DNA from: Nocardioides sp. Kera G14
GTDB lineage: Bacteria; Actinomycetota; Actinomycetes; Propionibacteriales; Nocardioidaceae
Direction: 5' to 3'
DNA length: 64,000 nucleotides
NCBI RefSeq assembly: GCF_020715565.1
Contig: NZ_CP085839.1
Location: 1,860,001-1,924,000 of the forward strand
The first letter of the stretch is position 1. Every line of letters begins with the position of its first letter. Positions 32,840 through 40,988 of this stretch are shown here, in pieces. A program made the translations under genes and the position numbers. The notes under the pieces were generated by a model that was given only the letters and a program-made list of their open reading frames with translations, had not been told where the DNA came from and ran no database searches.

Positions 32840-33339
32840 CGGGCGGGCCTGAACTTGAGCACCCGGAAGAGCATCGTCGCCACCTTCTCGCTGCTCCCCT
32901 CAGGTGCGTCGACCCACCACGTGTTGCGCGAGGTCACGAAGTAGCCCTCGCCCATGCCGGTCGTCTTGGGACCGACGACGTCGACGAGTGCGGTGGTCAC
33001 GCGGACCCGCTCGCCGACCCGCAGGTAGCGGATGTAGTCCTGCTCGCAGTTGGTGCCGAGGACGGCCGTGTAGCCCACGGAGGTCAGGAAGCCCATCATG
33101 GCGTGGAGCGGGTCGTCGTCGGCCGGACGGCCGCCGAGGCCGTACATGGTCCAGACCTGGGCCATCGACGGCGGCGCCTCGCCACCCTGGAACCGAGCCC
33201 GAGACGCCGAAGGGAAGTCCATCGCCTCGAGCCAGTCGTTGATCCGCGGCTGGTTGACCTCGTCGCGCGCGACCCGCTCGGCCGCCTCACCCCAGGCCTT
33301 GATCTCCTCGGCGCGCTCCATGACCGCGTCGTGGGTCAT
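32836..33339 (-). CDS. ChsH2 MaoC-like part, separate from DUF35
   Basis: A 167-residue hotdog-fold protein corresponding to the N-terminal half of mycobacterial ChsH2. It would pair with ChsH1 to form the hydratase. Typical segments are WTMYGLGGRPADDDPLHAMMGFLTSVGYTAVLGTNCEQDYIRYLRVGERV and GMGEGYFVTSRNTWW. ATG 33339 is chosen from its ATGA overlap with the upstream fusion gene; the longer open frame upstream lies antiparallel-free within that gene and is a shadow. It ends in an ATGA overlap with the DUF35 gene. Confidence 0.87.
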   Translation of the reverse strand: MTHDAVMERAEEIKAWGEAAERVARDEVNQPRINDWLEAMDFPSASRARFQGGEAPPSMAQVWTMYGLGGRPADDDPLHAMMGFLTSVGYTAVLGTNCEQDYIRYLRVGERVRVTTALVDVVGPKTTGMGEGYFVTSRNTWWVDAPEGSSEKVATMLFRVLKFRPAR

Positions 33340-35084
33340 CGCGGCACCTTGGGCAGGCCGAGGCCGAACTGGGCGATCAGCTCGCGCTGCACCTCGTTGA
33401 CGCCGCCGCCGAAGGTGAGGACGAGGTTCCGCTTGGCGGTGGCGGTCAGGAGCCGGATCAGCCACGCCGTCTCGGGATCGGCGGCGTCGCCGTACGTCTG
33501 CACGATGCCGAGGAGGTCGAGACCGAGTCGCTGCACCTCGACCGAGGCGAAGACCTTGCAGGCCGACGCGTCGGCCACCGAGGAGCCGCCCGAGATCGGT
33601 CGCGACGCGATCTCCCAGTTGAACAGCTCGTTGAGCCGGAAGGCCGTCGTCACCCGGGCGAGTACGTCGTGCACGCCGGGCTTCTCGAGGAGCGACCGCG
33701 CCTCGCACCAGTCGAAGACGAGGTCGCGCAGGCCCTCCAGCCGTCCGGCCGGGCCGAGCATGATCCGCTCGTGGTTGAGCTGCGTCGTGATCAGCTTCCA
33801 GCCCTCGCCGGGAGCACCCACCATCATCGATGCCGGGACCCGCACGTCGTTGAAGTAGGTCGCGTTGACGTGGTGCGAGCCGTCGATGGTGCGGATCGGC
33901 GTCCAGGAGAAGCCGGGGTCGCGGGTGTCGACGATGAAGATCGAGATGCCGCGATGCTTGGGCGCCTCCGGGTCGGTGCGCGCCGCGAGCCAGATGTAGT
34001 CGGCCGCATGGCCGCCGGTGGTCCACATCTTCTGGCCGTTGATGATCCAGTCGCCCGTGGCCGGATCGAGCCGTGCCGACGTACGCAGGGAGGCGAGGTC
34101 GGTGCCCGCCTCCGGCTCGGAGTAGCCGATCGCGAAGTGCACGTCGCCGGTGAGGATCCGCGGCAGGAAGAGCTCCTTCTGCTCGTCCGTGCCGAAGGCC
34201 TGCAACGTCGGGCCGACGGTCTGCAGCGTCACGGCAGGCAGGTGTACGTCGGCACGGGCCGCCTCGTTGGCGAAGATCGTCTGCTCCAGGGCCGAGCGGC
34301 CCTGTCCGCCGTACTCGATCGGCCAGCCGACGCCGAGCTGCCCGTCGGCGCCCATCTGCTTGATGATCCGGTGATACGCCGCGCCGTGCCGGTCGACCAG
34401 CAACTCCTCGCGGTCGGCGCGGGTGGCGAGCCCCGCGAAGTAGTCGCGGCAGTCGGCCTTGAACGATCGCACCTCCTCGGCCAGCTCCGGGTTCTTCGCC
34501 GACTCCCGCACCGGCACCGCGCCGAGCGATCCGATCACGCCCCCCAGCGCCGCGGCGACGTCGAGCGCGCCGGAGAAGTAGTCGCCGAGGGGGTACGTCT
34601 CGTCGACGCCCATGCCGCCGTGGAGGTGGTGGCAGGTCTGGAGCGCCGCGGGGACCCGGTCGCAGAACCAGTAGGCGGCGATGGCGGCGTCGTCGTCCGA
34701 GGCCGTCCCGGACGCGAGGTGCGCGGCCGCCAGCGAGGTGAGCCGGGAGACGACGTACACGTCGGCGATCTGCTGGGCGACCGCCTGGAACTCCGCGAGC
34801 CGGCGACCGAACTGGGACCGCTCCCCGATGTAGGTGGCCGTCAGTGAGAGTGCACCCGCCAGGAGGCCGGCGCCGATCGTGAGCCGTTCGACGGTCGACT
34901 CCGCCGGCAGCACGACGCCCCGACGTCCGGCTTCGTCGAGCACCACCAACCGCTGCTCGTCATCGAGGTCGCCCAGCCCTGCCTCGGCGAGGGCGCGCAG
35001 GCGGGCCTCGGGATCGGCGGAGCCGCGGGAGAAGGCCTCGGCCACCACCGAACGGATCGCACTCGTGGTCTCGTCGTCCAACAC
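33336..35084 (-). CDS. ChsE1::ChsE2 fusion acyl-CoA dehydrogenase
   Basis: A 582-residue protein joining the C-terminal part of ChsE1 (FadE28) to a whole ChsE2 (FadE29). Residues ~66-185 match FadE28 (YIGERSQFGRRLAEFQAVAQQIADVYV, CHHLHGGMGVDETYPL). Residues ~197-582 equal a full FadE29 of 386 aa (WPIEYGGQG, GYSEPEAGTDLASLRT, NGQKMWTTGG, FGGGVNEVQRELIAQFGLGLP). The ChsE1 part lacks most of its N-terminal and middle domains. The enzyme would dehydrogenate 3-oxo-4-pregnene-20-carboxyl-CoA. GTG 35084 is the likely start, 8 bases after a KstR-type box, suggesting a leaderless or near-leaderless mRNA. Confidence 0.88.
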   Translation of the reverse strand: MLDDETTSAIRSVVAEAFSRGSADPEARLRALAEAGLGDLDDEQRLVVLDEAGRRGVVLPAESTVERLTIGAGLLAGALSLTATYIGERSQFGRRLAEFQAVAQQIADVYVVSRLTSLAAAHLASGTASDDDAAIAAYWFCDRVPAALQTCHHLHGGMGVDETYPLGDYFSGALDVAAALGGVIGSLGAVPVRESAKNPELAEEVRSFKADCRDYFAGLATRADREELLVDRHGAAYHRIIKQMGADGQLGVGWPIEYGGQGRSALEQTIFANEAARADVHLPAVTLQTVGPTLQAFGTDEQKELFLPRILTGDVHFAIGYSEPEAGTDLASLRTSARLDPATGDWIINGQKMWTTGGHAADYIWLAARTDPEAPKHRGISIFIVDTRDPGFSWTPIRTIDGSHHVNATYFNDVRVPASMMVGAPGEGWKLITTQLNHERIMLGPAGRLEGLRDLVFDWCEARSLLEKPGVHDVLARVTTAFRLNELFNWEIASRPISGGSSVADASACKVFASVEVQRLGLDLLGIVQTYGDAADPETAWLIRLLTATAKRNLVLTFGGGVNEVQRELIAQFGLGLPKVPR

Positions 35085-35092
35085 ACTCGAAC

Positions 35093-35106
35093 TGTAACGT
35101 GTTCTA
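35093..35106. promoter_or_regulatory. KstR-type operator upstream of the side-chain operon
   Basis: TGTAACGTGTTCTA fits TnnAACnnGTTnnA. It lies 8 bases before the GTG of the ChsE1::ChsE2 gene and 31 bases before the divergent hydrolase start at 35138. Confidence 0.82.
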
Positions 35107-35137
35107 CTTTCGGTCGTCACTCCCCTAGGCTTCCGAT

Positions 35138-36046
35138 GTGAGTCCACGTCCACCTCTGGCCGAGTGGGTACGTCGCCGTGCCCGGGTTCCCCAGGTGGCG
35201 ATCCCCGAGGGCCGATGGCTCGAGCTTCCGCGCCGCGGTCGCACCTGGCTGACCGACATCCCGGGGCCGACTCCCGAGGCTCCCGCGGTGGTGCTGCTGC
35301 ACGCGGTCGGGTGCACCGGGCTGCTCACCTGGTTCCCGGTCCTCGAGGCGCTGAGCGAGCACTACCGCGTCGTGACCTTCGACCAGCGCTGGCACGGTCG
35401 CGGGATCATGTCGGAGGCGTTCAGCCTCTACGACTGCGCCGACGACGTCGCGGCGGTGATCACCGAGCTGGGCCTCGAGCAGCCGATCGTCGCCGGCTAT
35501 TCGATGGGCGGCGTGATCGCACAACGGACCTGGCGGCAGCATCCCGACCTGATCGGCGGCCTCGTCCTGTGTGCGACGACGCCGCACTTCCGCGTGACCG
35601 GGCCGGAGATGGGGTTCATGCAGGGCTTGGAGCTCGGCATGGGTGCGCTGCGCACCCTCAGTCGGAGCCGCACTGCACGGGCTGCGGGCCGACGTACGGC
35701 CTCCGCCCTCGACGTCGGTCCCACCGACACCGGCCAGTGGGCACTCGCCCAGTGGCGCAGCACGAGTCCGTGGGCCGTCGCGCAGGCCGTGGCCTCCTTG
35801 GGCCGCCACAACGCCAAGCCGTGGCTCGGCCGGATCGACGTCCCGACCGCCGTCGTCCTGACCGCCAAGGATCGGGTGATCCCGCCTGAGCGCCAACGCG
35901 ACCTCGCCGCCCGCATCCCGGGCGCGACCGTCCACGAGGCGGACATGGGTCACGCCGGCTGCGTGATGCAGGCCGACCGCTTCGGTCCGGCGCTGCTCGA
36001 GGCGTTCGCCACCGTCAGCGCGCGCCGCCGCGACCGGGTCAGCTGA
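35138..36046 (+). CDS. alpha/beta hydrolase (Ser nucleophile)
   Basis: A 302-residue alpha/beta hydrolase with the nucleophile motif GYSMGG (Ser near 125), oxyanion region LLHAVGCTGLLTWFPV, and late His in ADMGHAGCVMQ. It reads divergently from the side-chain operon and may share its KstR-type box, so an ester or CoA-thioester substrate linked to steroid use is possible. It begins with GTG and its 3' end overlaps the convergent acyltransferase gene by 8 bases. Confidence 0.83.
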   Translation: MSPRPPLAEWVRRRARVPQVAIPEGRWLELPRRGRTWLTDIPGPTPEAPAVVLLHAVGCTGLLTWFPVLEALSEHYRVVTFDQRWHGRGIMSEAFSLYDCADDVAAVITELGLEQPIVAGYSMGGVIAQRTWRQHPDLIGGLVLCATTPHFRVTGPEMGFMQGLELGMGALRTLSRSRTARAAGRRTASALDVGPTDTGQWALAQWRSTSPWAVAQAVASLGRHNAKPWLGRIDVPTAVVLTAKDRVIPPERQRDLAARIPGATVHEADMGHAGCVMQADRFGPALLEAFATVSARRRDRVS

Positions 36047-37439
36047 CCCCGACCGCCTCAGCGAGCGCCGCGAGCTCCTTGCCGAAGTCCTCGGTGAGCT
36101 CCCACGGCTTCGGCATCGACTCGCGGCACGCGATCACGCCGACGTGGAGCTCGCCGTTGTTGCTCATCACGGTGATGTTGAGACCGGCACCGTGGAAGAT
36201 CGGCCCGAAGGGGTAGAGCGCGTCGATCCGCGCCCCCATGAAGTAGAGCGGCACCGGCGGCCCGGGCACGTTGGAGATGACGAGGTTCTGGATCACCGGG
36301 CCACGGTCGGCCAGACGCATCGCCGTGACTGTCCGCACGGCGAGGCCGAAGGTGCGCGGCGCCGCGAACTCCGCCCAGTCCTGCAAGGTGTCAGCAGGGA
36401 TGGCGTGGTGGTGCTCCTTGGCGTTGCGGTTGGCCTCGGTCAGCTCCTGCAGCCGCTCGAGCGGGTCGGCGATGTCGGTGCCGAGTCGCGTGAAGAGCGA
36501 GGAGATCTTGTTGCGACCGCCCTCGCGCTTCGAGGTCGCGTGCACCGAGACGGGCACGGCCGCGATCAGCGACGTCGCAGGGAGCTCGCCGCGATCGAGC
36601 AGGTAGCGACGCAGCGCCCCACCGCTGACGGCGAGCACGACGTCGTTGACCGTCGCTCCGGCCACGGCGTTCTTCACGGCCTTGACCTCGTCGAGCGACA
36701 GGTCGCCGAAGGCGACCGAGCGGTGCCCGGTGATGGTTCCGTTGAACGAGGTGCGCGGCGCCGTCAGCGGCGCCGCCATCGCGGTCCCGACGAGTGTGCG
36801 TCGCGCCGCCCCGGTCAGGATTCCGACGGTTGGCCGCACCATCCGCGCCAACTGCAGGGGCTTCCCGGCCGTCGCCGCGAGTCCGCGGACGAGCAGCTCC
36901 CGCGTCCCCGGGACGCGAGCCGTCGCAGGGATCTCCGGCAGCAGGTCGAGCAGCGGCGCGTCGGGCTCCAGGGAGCACAGGAAGGAGAGCGCGCTCGCGC
37001 CGTTGACGCCGTCGACGCTCGCGTGATGGATCTTGGAGAGCACCGCCACCTGGCCGCTGGCCAGCCCCTCGATCACCCACATCTGCCACAGCGGGCGGGC
37101 CCGGTCGAGGCCGAGGCCGGCGATGTGCCCGACGAGCTCACTGAGCTCCTCCTCGCCGCCGGGTGCCGGCAGGGCGAGCCGGTGGACGTGCCGGTCGATG
37201 TCGAAGTGGGTGTCCTCCACCCAGATCGGGTGGTCGAGGTCGAGCGGCACCCGCTTCACCTTCCGGGTGAACATCGGCACGTCGCGCACCCGGTGCCCGA
37301 TCGCGTCGCGCAGCCTGCCGAACTCGTATCCGTCCGGCATCGTCGCCGGGTCGACCAGCAGCAGCCCGCAGACGTGCATCAGCTGCTCGGGTGACTCGAG
37401 GTAGAGGAAGCTGGCGTCGAGCCCGGTCAGTCGATCCAC
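36039..37439 (-). CDS. WS/DGAT: wax ester synthase / diacylglycerol acyltransferase
   Basis: A 466-residue acyltransferase that makes triacylglycerol or wax ester from acyl-CoA at the membrane or lipid droplet. The catalytic HHxxxDG motif is HHASVDG at residues 138-144. The N-terminal LTGLDASFLYLESPEQLMHV and C-terminal NLVISNVPGPPVPLYFMGARI are standard for the family. GTG 37439 gives the canonical start. It is divergent from a LipC-type esterase, the same pairing as Rv0221/Rv0220 in M. tuberculosis, across a gap with a KstR-like box. Confidence 0.92.
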   Translation of the reverse strand: MDRLTGLDASFLYLESPEQLMHVCGLLLVDPATMPDGYEFGRLRDAIGHRVRDVPMFTRKVKRVPLDLDHPIWVEDTHFDIDRHVHRLALPAPGGEEELSELVGHIAGLGLDRARPLWQMWVIEGLASGQVAVLSKIHHASVDGVNGASALSFLCSLEPDAPLLDLLPEIPATARVPGTRELLVRGLAATAGKPLQLARMVRPTVGILTGAARRTLVGTAMAAPLTAPRTSFNGTITGHRSVAFGDLSLDEVKAVKNAVAGATVNDVVLAVSGGALRRYLLDRGELPATSLIAAVPVSVHATSKREGGRNKISSLFTRLGTDIADPLERLQELTEANRNAKEHHHAIPADTLQDWAEFAAPRTFGLAVRTVTAMRLADRGPVIQNLVISNVPGPPVPLYFMGARIDALYPFGPIFHGAGLNITVMSNNGELHVGVIACRESMPKPWELTEDFGKELAALAEAVGVS

Positions 37440-37461
37440 GGCCGCATCGTACGCGCGAAAC

Positions 37462-37475
37462 TGCAACAAGTTTCA
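37462..37475. promoter_or_regulatory. KstR-like operator, WS/DGAT / lipC divergent promoter
   Basis: TGCAACAAGTTTCA fits TnnAACnnGTTnnA at all fixed positions, but the variable arm bases differ from the TAGAAC/GTTCTA form of the other boxes. It lies between starts at 37439 and 37510. Confidence 0.55.
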
Positions 37476-37509
37476 GCAATCGACCGGTGTGCGCCCTACG
37501 CTGGCGGGC

Positions 37510-38709
37510 GTGTCTCTCGCCTTCACCCTGCGTCATGGCGTCCTCGCCGCACTCGTCGCCAACTCGGTACGCCCGCTGCGCGGCGGCAGCGCCACCTTCG
37601 CGGCCGGCTGGCCGGTGTCGGAGCTCGCACCCCAGCTCCTGACGGCTGCTCTACTCGACACGGCCCAGGCCGCCGTACGACGTCGTGCCGGCGCTCCGGG
37701 GCTCGCACTGGCCAGCGCGGCGGCCGCCGGACTTGCCTGGAACATCGTGCAGGCCGAGCGCTCCCGCGGCGTGCTCGAGCGCGCCCTCGCCGAGACGCTC
37801 GGCGAGCCTGTCAGTCTGGGCCGCTCCGACCCACGCCGACTGGTGCGCCCCTTCAACTTCAAGGACGTCGCAGTCCGTCGGATCAAGGACGTCTCCTACG
37901 GCCCGGCCGGCAAGCGCAATCGCCTCGACGTCTACGTGCCCGCCGGCGACGTGCCGACCGGTGCTCCCGTGCTCGTCCAGATCCACGGCGGTGCGTGGAC
38001 GATCGGCAACAAGGAGGAGCAGGGCCGGTTCCTGATGAACGCGATGGCGGCCCGCGGCTGGGTCTGTGTCGCGATCAACTATCGGCTCGCACCGCGCGAC
38101 CGTTGGCCGGCGCAGATCGACGACGTCCACGCGGCGCTGGCCTGGGTCAAGGAGCACATCAGCGAGTACGGCGGCGACGCCTCGCACCTCGTCCTGACGG
38201 GCGGTTCGGCAGGCGGCCACCTGTCATCGCTGGCCGCCCTCACCTCGGCCGAGCGCGGTGTGCCGGTGGCCGGCTGCGTGCCCTTCTACGGCGTCTACGA
38301 CATGGCCGGTGAGGACGAGGACCCCTACACCGTCGGTATGCGCGACCGGTTCCTGGCGCTGCGGGTCTTCGGTGAGACCGCCGTGGCCGACGACTACAAG
38401 GACGCCTCGCCGATCCACCGGATCAGCCCCGAGGCTCCGGACTTCTTCCTGCTGCACGGACGCAACGACAGCCTGGTCTCGGTGCGGCAGGCCCGCGCCT
38501 TCGCCGCCGCCCTGCGGAAGGTGTCGCAGCGGACGGTCACCTTCGCCGAGCTGCCCGGCGCCCAGCACGCGTTCGACGTCTTCGGCTCGATCCGCGCCCA
38601 CCACGCCGTCGACGCGGTCGTGCGCTGGCTGGAGTGGCACCGCGACATCCGGGTGACCGCCCCGCGAGATCCGGGTAATCGCCCCGCGACGTCCGGGAAT
38701 CTGCGCTAG
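37510..38709 (+). CDS. lipC: LipC-type carboxylesterase (HSL family)
   Basis: A 399-residue alpha/beta hydrolase of the hormone-sensitive lipase family, like Rv0220 LipC (403 aa). The oxyanion motif HGGAW is at 159-163, the nucleophile Ser233 is in GGSAGG, the acid is in LHGRNDSLV and the His in PGAQHAFD. The N-terminal ~120 residues are the LipC-specific helical extension. GTG 37510 is my start; GTG 37489 is also possible. The last ~22 codons come from a 22-bp tandem array, and the stop sits in a perfect inverted repeat shared with fadE34. Confidence 0.85.
   Translation: MSLAFTLRHGVLAALVANSVRPLRGGSATFAAGWPVSELAPQLLTAALLDTAQAAVRRRAGAPGLALASAAAAGLAWNIVQAERSRGVLERALAETLGEPVSLGRSDPRRLVRPFNFKDVAVRRIKDVSYGPAGKRNRLDVYVPAGDVPTGAPVLVQIHGGAWTIGNKEEQGRFLMNAMAARGWVCVAINYRLAPRDRWPAQIDDVHAALAWVKEHISEYGGDASHLVLTGGSAGGHLSSLAALTSAERGVPVAGCVPFYGVYDMAGEDEDPYTVGMRDRFLALRVFGETAVADDYKDASPIHRISPEAPDFFLLHGRNDSLVSVRQARAFAAALRKVSQRTVTFAELPGAQHAFDVFGSIRAHHAVDAVVRWLEWHRDIRVTAPRDPGNRPATSGNLR
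38640..38705 (+). repeat. 22-bp tandem repeat array ending lipC
   Basis: Three 22-bp units at 38640-38661, 38662-38683 and 38684-38705, each beginning CCGCGA and containing TCCGGG, the first two ending CGCC. They encode the LipC C-terminus. Unit length equals that of the ipdC/fadE33 family but the sequence is a different type. Confidence 0.75.
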
Positions 38710-38720
38710 GTCCCTAGCGC
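38703..38720. terminator. perfect inverted repeat over two convergent stop codons
   Basis: GCGCTAGG and CCTAGCGC with a TC spacer. The left arm contains the lipC TAG and the right arm the fadE34 TAG read on the minus strand. It may help end both transcripts, though there is no T-run and the loop is too small unless the stem opens. Confidence 0.5.
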
Positions 38721-40861
38721 GGTAGCTTCAGGATCTGCTCGGCGACCACGTTCCGCAGAACCTGGGTGGTGCCGCCCGCGATCGAGAGACAGCGGGTGAG
38801 CAGCATCTCGTGCAGGTCCTCGGCCATCGCCTCGGGATCGGAGAGCAGCGCGCGCCCCTGCAGCTCGACGACGAGCTCGGAGGCGTCCTGTCGTGAGCGG
38901 ACGCCGAGGAGTTTCGCCACGCTGGACTCTGCTCCCGGCCCCTGACCGGCCAGGCGGCGCACGGTCGACCGGGCTCCGAGCTGGGCGCACGTCGTCGCGA
39001 GCGCGACGGCATGTCCGACGCGCACCCGGTCGGACTCGGAGAGGCCGTTCGCTGCCAGGGAGACGGCGCGCTCGACCGAGGCGTCGAGGCGCGCCGACGC
39101 CATCGCGACCCGCTCGTTGGAGAGCGTCGTGCGCGCCAGCGTCCAGCCACCGTCGACCTCGCCGACCACGCACTCGTCGGGCACGAAGAGCGAGTCCAGG
39201 AAGACCTCGTTGAAGAGTGTGTCGCCCGTCATCTCCCGCAGCGGACGGATGTCGATGCCGGTCGACGTCATGTCGACGAGGAAGTAGGTGATGCCCTTGT
39301 GCTTCGGCACCTCCGGGTTGGTCCGGGCGAGGCAGATCGCCCAGTCGGCCTCCTTCGCCAGGGACGTCCAGACCTTCTGGCCGGTCAGCTGCCAGCCACC
39401 CTCCACGCGGGTCGCCCGGGTTGCGAGCGACGCGAGGTCGGAACCTGCGCCCGGCTCGCTGAAGAGCTGGCACCAGGAGATCTCACCGCGCAGCGTCGGC
39501 CCGAGGAACCGCTCGCGCTGGGTGTCCGTGCCGTGGGCGAGGATCGTCGGCGCCGCCCACCCTCCGATCTTGAGGTCGGGGCGCTCGACCCCGGCCGCCG
39601 CCAGCTCCTCGTCGATGACGAGCTGCTCGACGGCCGAGGCGCCGATGCCGTACGGCGCCGGCCAGTGCGGCATCAGGTAACCCGTCTCCACGAGGGCCGC
39701 GCGCCGGTCCTCCGCTGCAACGATTCCGGCGACGACGTCGAAGACCATGGTCCGCACGTCGTCGAGCCCCTCGAGGTCGACCCGCAGCTGTCGACGTACG
39801 CCGGCGGCGGCCTGCTCCGCAAGCGCCACCGCGGCCTCGGCCGAGTCGCCGACGAGCGCACGCAGCGAGGCCGCACGACGGAGATAGAGATGCGCGTCGT
39901 GCTCGAACGTGAAGCCGATGCCGCCGAGCACCTGGATGCAGGACTGCGCGACCGACACGGCACCGTCGAAGACATGCGTCGCGGCCACCGAGGTCGCGAA
40001 CCGGGCCTGCGCCTCGTCACCCTCGAAGGACGCCGCGACGTCCCAGGCCGAGGCGGTGATCGCCTCGACGGTCTCGGCCATCTCGGCCATCAGGTGCTTG
40101 AGCGCCTGGAAGCTCCCGATCGGCCTCCCGAACTGCTCCCGCACCTGGGCGTAGGCGACGGCGGTCGAGAGACACCACGACGCGAGGCCGGCGGCCTCGG
40201 CCGCGGCCAGCGTGACGAGGAGTCGCCGGACGGCGCCACTCGTGACCTCCGGAAGCCGCATGACCTCCGCCTCATCGACGCCCACGTCGAGGCGGAGACG
40301 GGCCACCCGGCGGGAGAGGTCGAGTCCGGCGACCGGCTCTGCGTCGACGGCAGCGGCAGGAACGAGCCACCACGACTCCTCGCCCTGCTCATCGATCGCG
40401 CCGACCAGGTGCGAGGTGGCACCGGCGCCGTCGTACGACAGCGCCTCCCCCGTCAGCGATCCCCGGGAGGTGAGGGTCACATGCTGACTCTGGGATCCCA
40501 GGGATGCGAGGCCGAGGCTTGCGCCGGACGCCACCTCGTCCAGCACGGGCGCCGCGGCGCCAACGACCCCGAGCGCCGTTGCAGCCACGGCGGTGCCGAG
40601 GAGGGGGCCCGGCACCATCTCGGCCGCTGCTGCCTCGAGCGCGACGGCCAGGTCGAGCACCGTCCCGTCCCCGCCGCCGAGCGACTCGGGGACGGCGATG
40701 AGGTGCAGCCCCTGCTTCACGATCTCGGGCCAGAGCCCGCCGTACGTCGGCGCCTTCTCCGACTCGGCAGCACGGATCAGCGCCGGAAGGCCGAGGGAGC
40801 GCGCCCACTCGCGCACACTCTCCGCGAGTGCCTGATGGTCGTCACTGAGTCCCAGGGGCAT
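38714..40861 (-). CDS. fadE34: FadE34 (ChsE3)-type double acyl-CoA dehydrogenase
   Basis: A 715-residue protein of two fused acyl-CoA dehydrogenase units (M. tuberculosis FadE34 is 711 aa). The first half contains VREQFGRPIGSFQALKHLMAEM and VLGGIGFTFEHDAHLYLRRA; the second half contains FSEPGAGSDLASLATRA, GQKVWTSLAKEADW and SIAGGTTQVLRNVVAEQILKLP. In mycobacteria it works on shortened (C24-type) steroid side-chain CoA. ATG 40861 gives the family N-terminus. A KstR-type box lies 12 bases upstream, and the gene is divergent from kstR as Rv3573c is next to Rv3574. Confidence 0.92.
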   Translation of the reverse strand: MPLGLSDDHQALAESVREWARSLGLPALIRAAESEKAPTYGGLWPEIVKQGLHLIAVPESLGGGDGTVLDLAVALEAAAAEMVPGPLLGTAVAATALGVVGAAAPVLDEVASGASLGLASLGSQSQHVTLTSRGSLTGEALSYDGAGATSHLVGAIDEQGEESWWLVPAAAVDAEPVAGLDLSRRVARLRLDVGVDEAEVMRLPEVTSGAVRRLLVTLAAAEAAGLASWCLSTAVAYAQVREQFGRPIGSFQALKHLMAEMAETVEAITASAWDVAASFEGDEAQARFATSVAATHVFDGAVSVAQSCIQVLGGIGFTFEHDAHLYLRRAASLRALVGDSAEAAVALAEQAAAGVRRQLRVDLEGLDDVRTMVFDVVAGIVAAEDRRAALVETGYLMPHWPAPYGIGASAVEQLVIDEELAAAGVERPDLKIGGWAAPTILAHGTDTQRERFLGPTLRGEISWCQLFSEPGAGSDLASLATRATRVEGGWQLTGQKVWTSLAKEADWAICLARTNPEVPKHKGITYFLVDMTSTGIDIRPLREMTGDTLFNEVFLDSLFVPDECVVGEVDGGWTLARTTLSNERVAMASARLDASVERAVSLAANGLSESDRVRVGHAVALATTCAQLGARSTVRRLAGQGPGAESSVAKLLGVRSRQDASELVVELQGRALLSDPEAMAEDLHEMLLTRCLSIAGGTTQVLRNVVAEQILKLPR

Positions 40862-40873
40862 GACACCAGATAC

Positions 40874-40887
40874 TAGAACGTGTTTCA
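40874..40887. promoter_or_regulatory. KstR-type operator 1, fadE34 / kstR intergenic
   Basis: TAGAACGTGTTTCA fits TnnAACnnGTTnnA and is the box nearer fadE34. Confidence 0.85.
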
Positions 40888-40915
40888 CTTAGTGTGCGAC
40901 ATCACGCATCGTAGA

Positions 40916-40929
40916 GAGAACGTGTTACA
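40916..40929. promoter_or_regulatory. KstR-type operator 2, fadE34 / kstR intergenic
   Basis: GAGAACGTGTTACA matches the core AACnnGTT and the final A but has G instead of the first T. It is 42 bases from operator 1 and nearer kstR, so it fits autoregulation. Confidence 0.65.
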
Positions 40930-40988
40930 CAACGTCGCGTCTACCTGCACTAGCCTGAACCGCACACGATCTCGAGGAGGGGCGGGCG

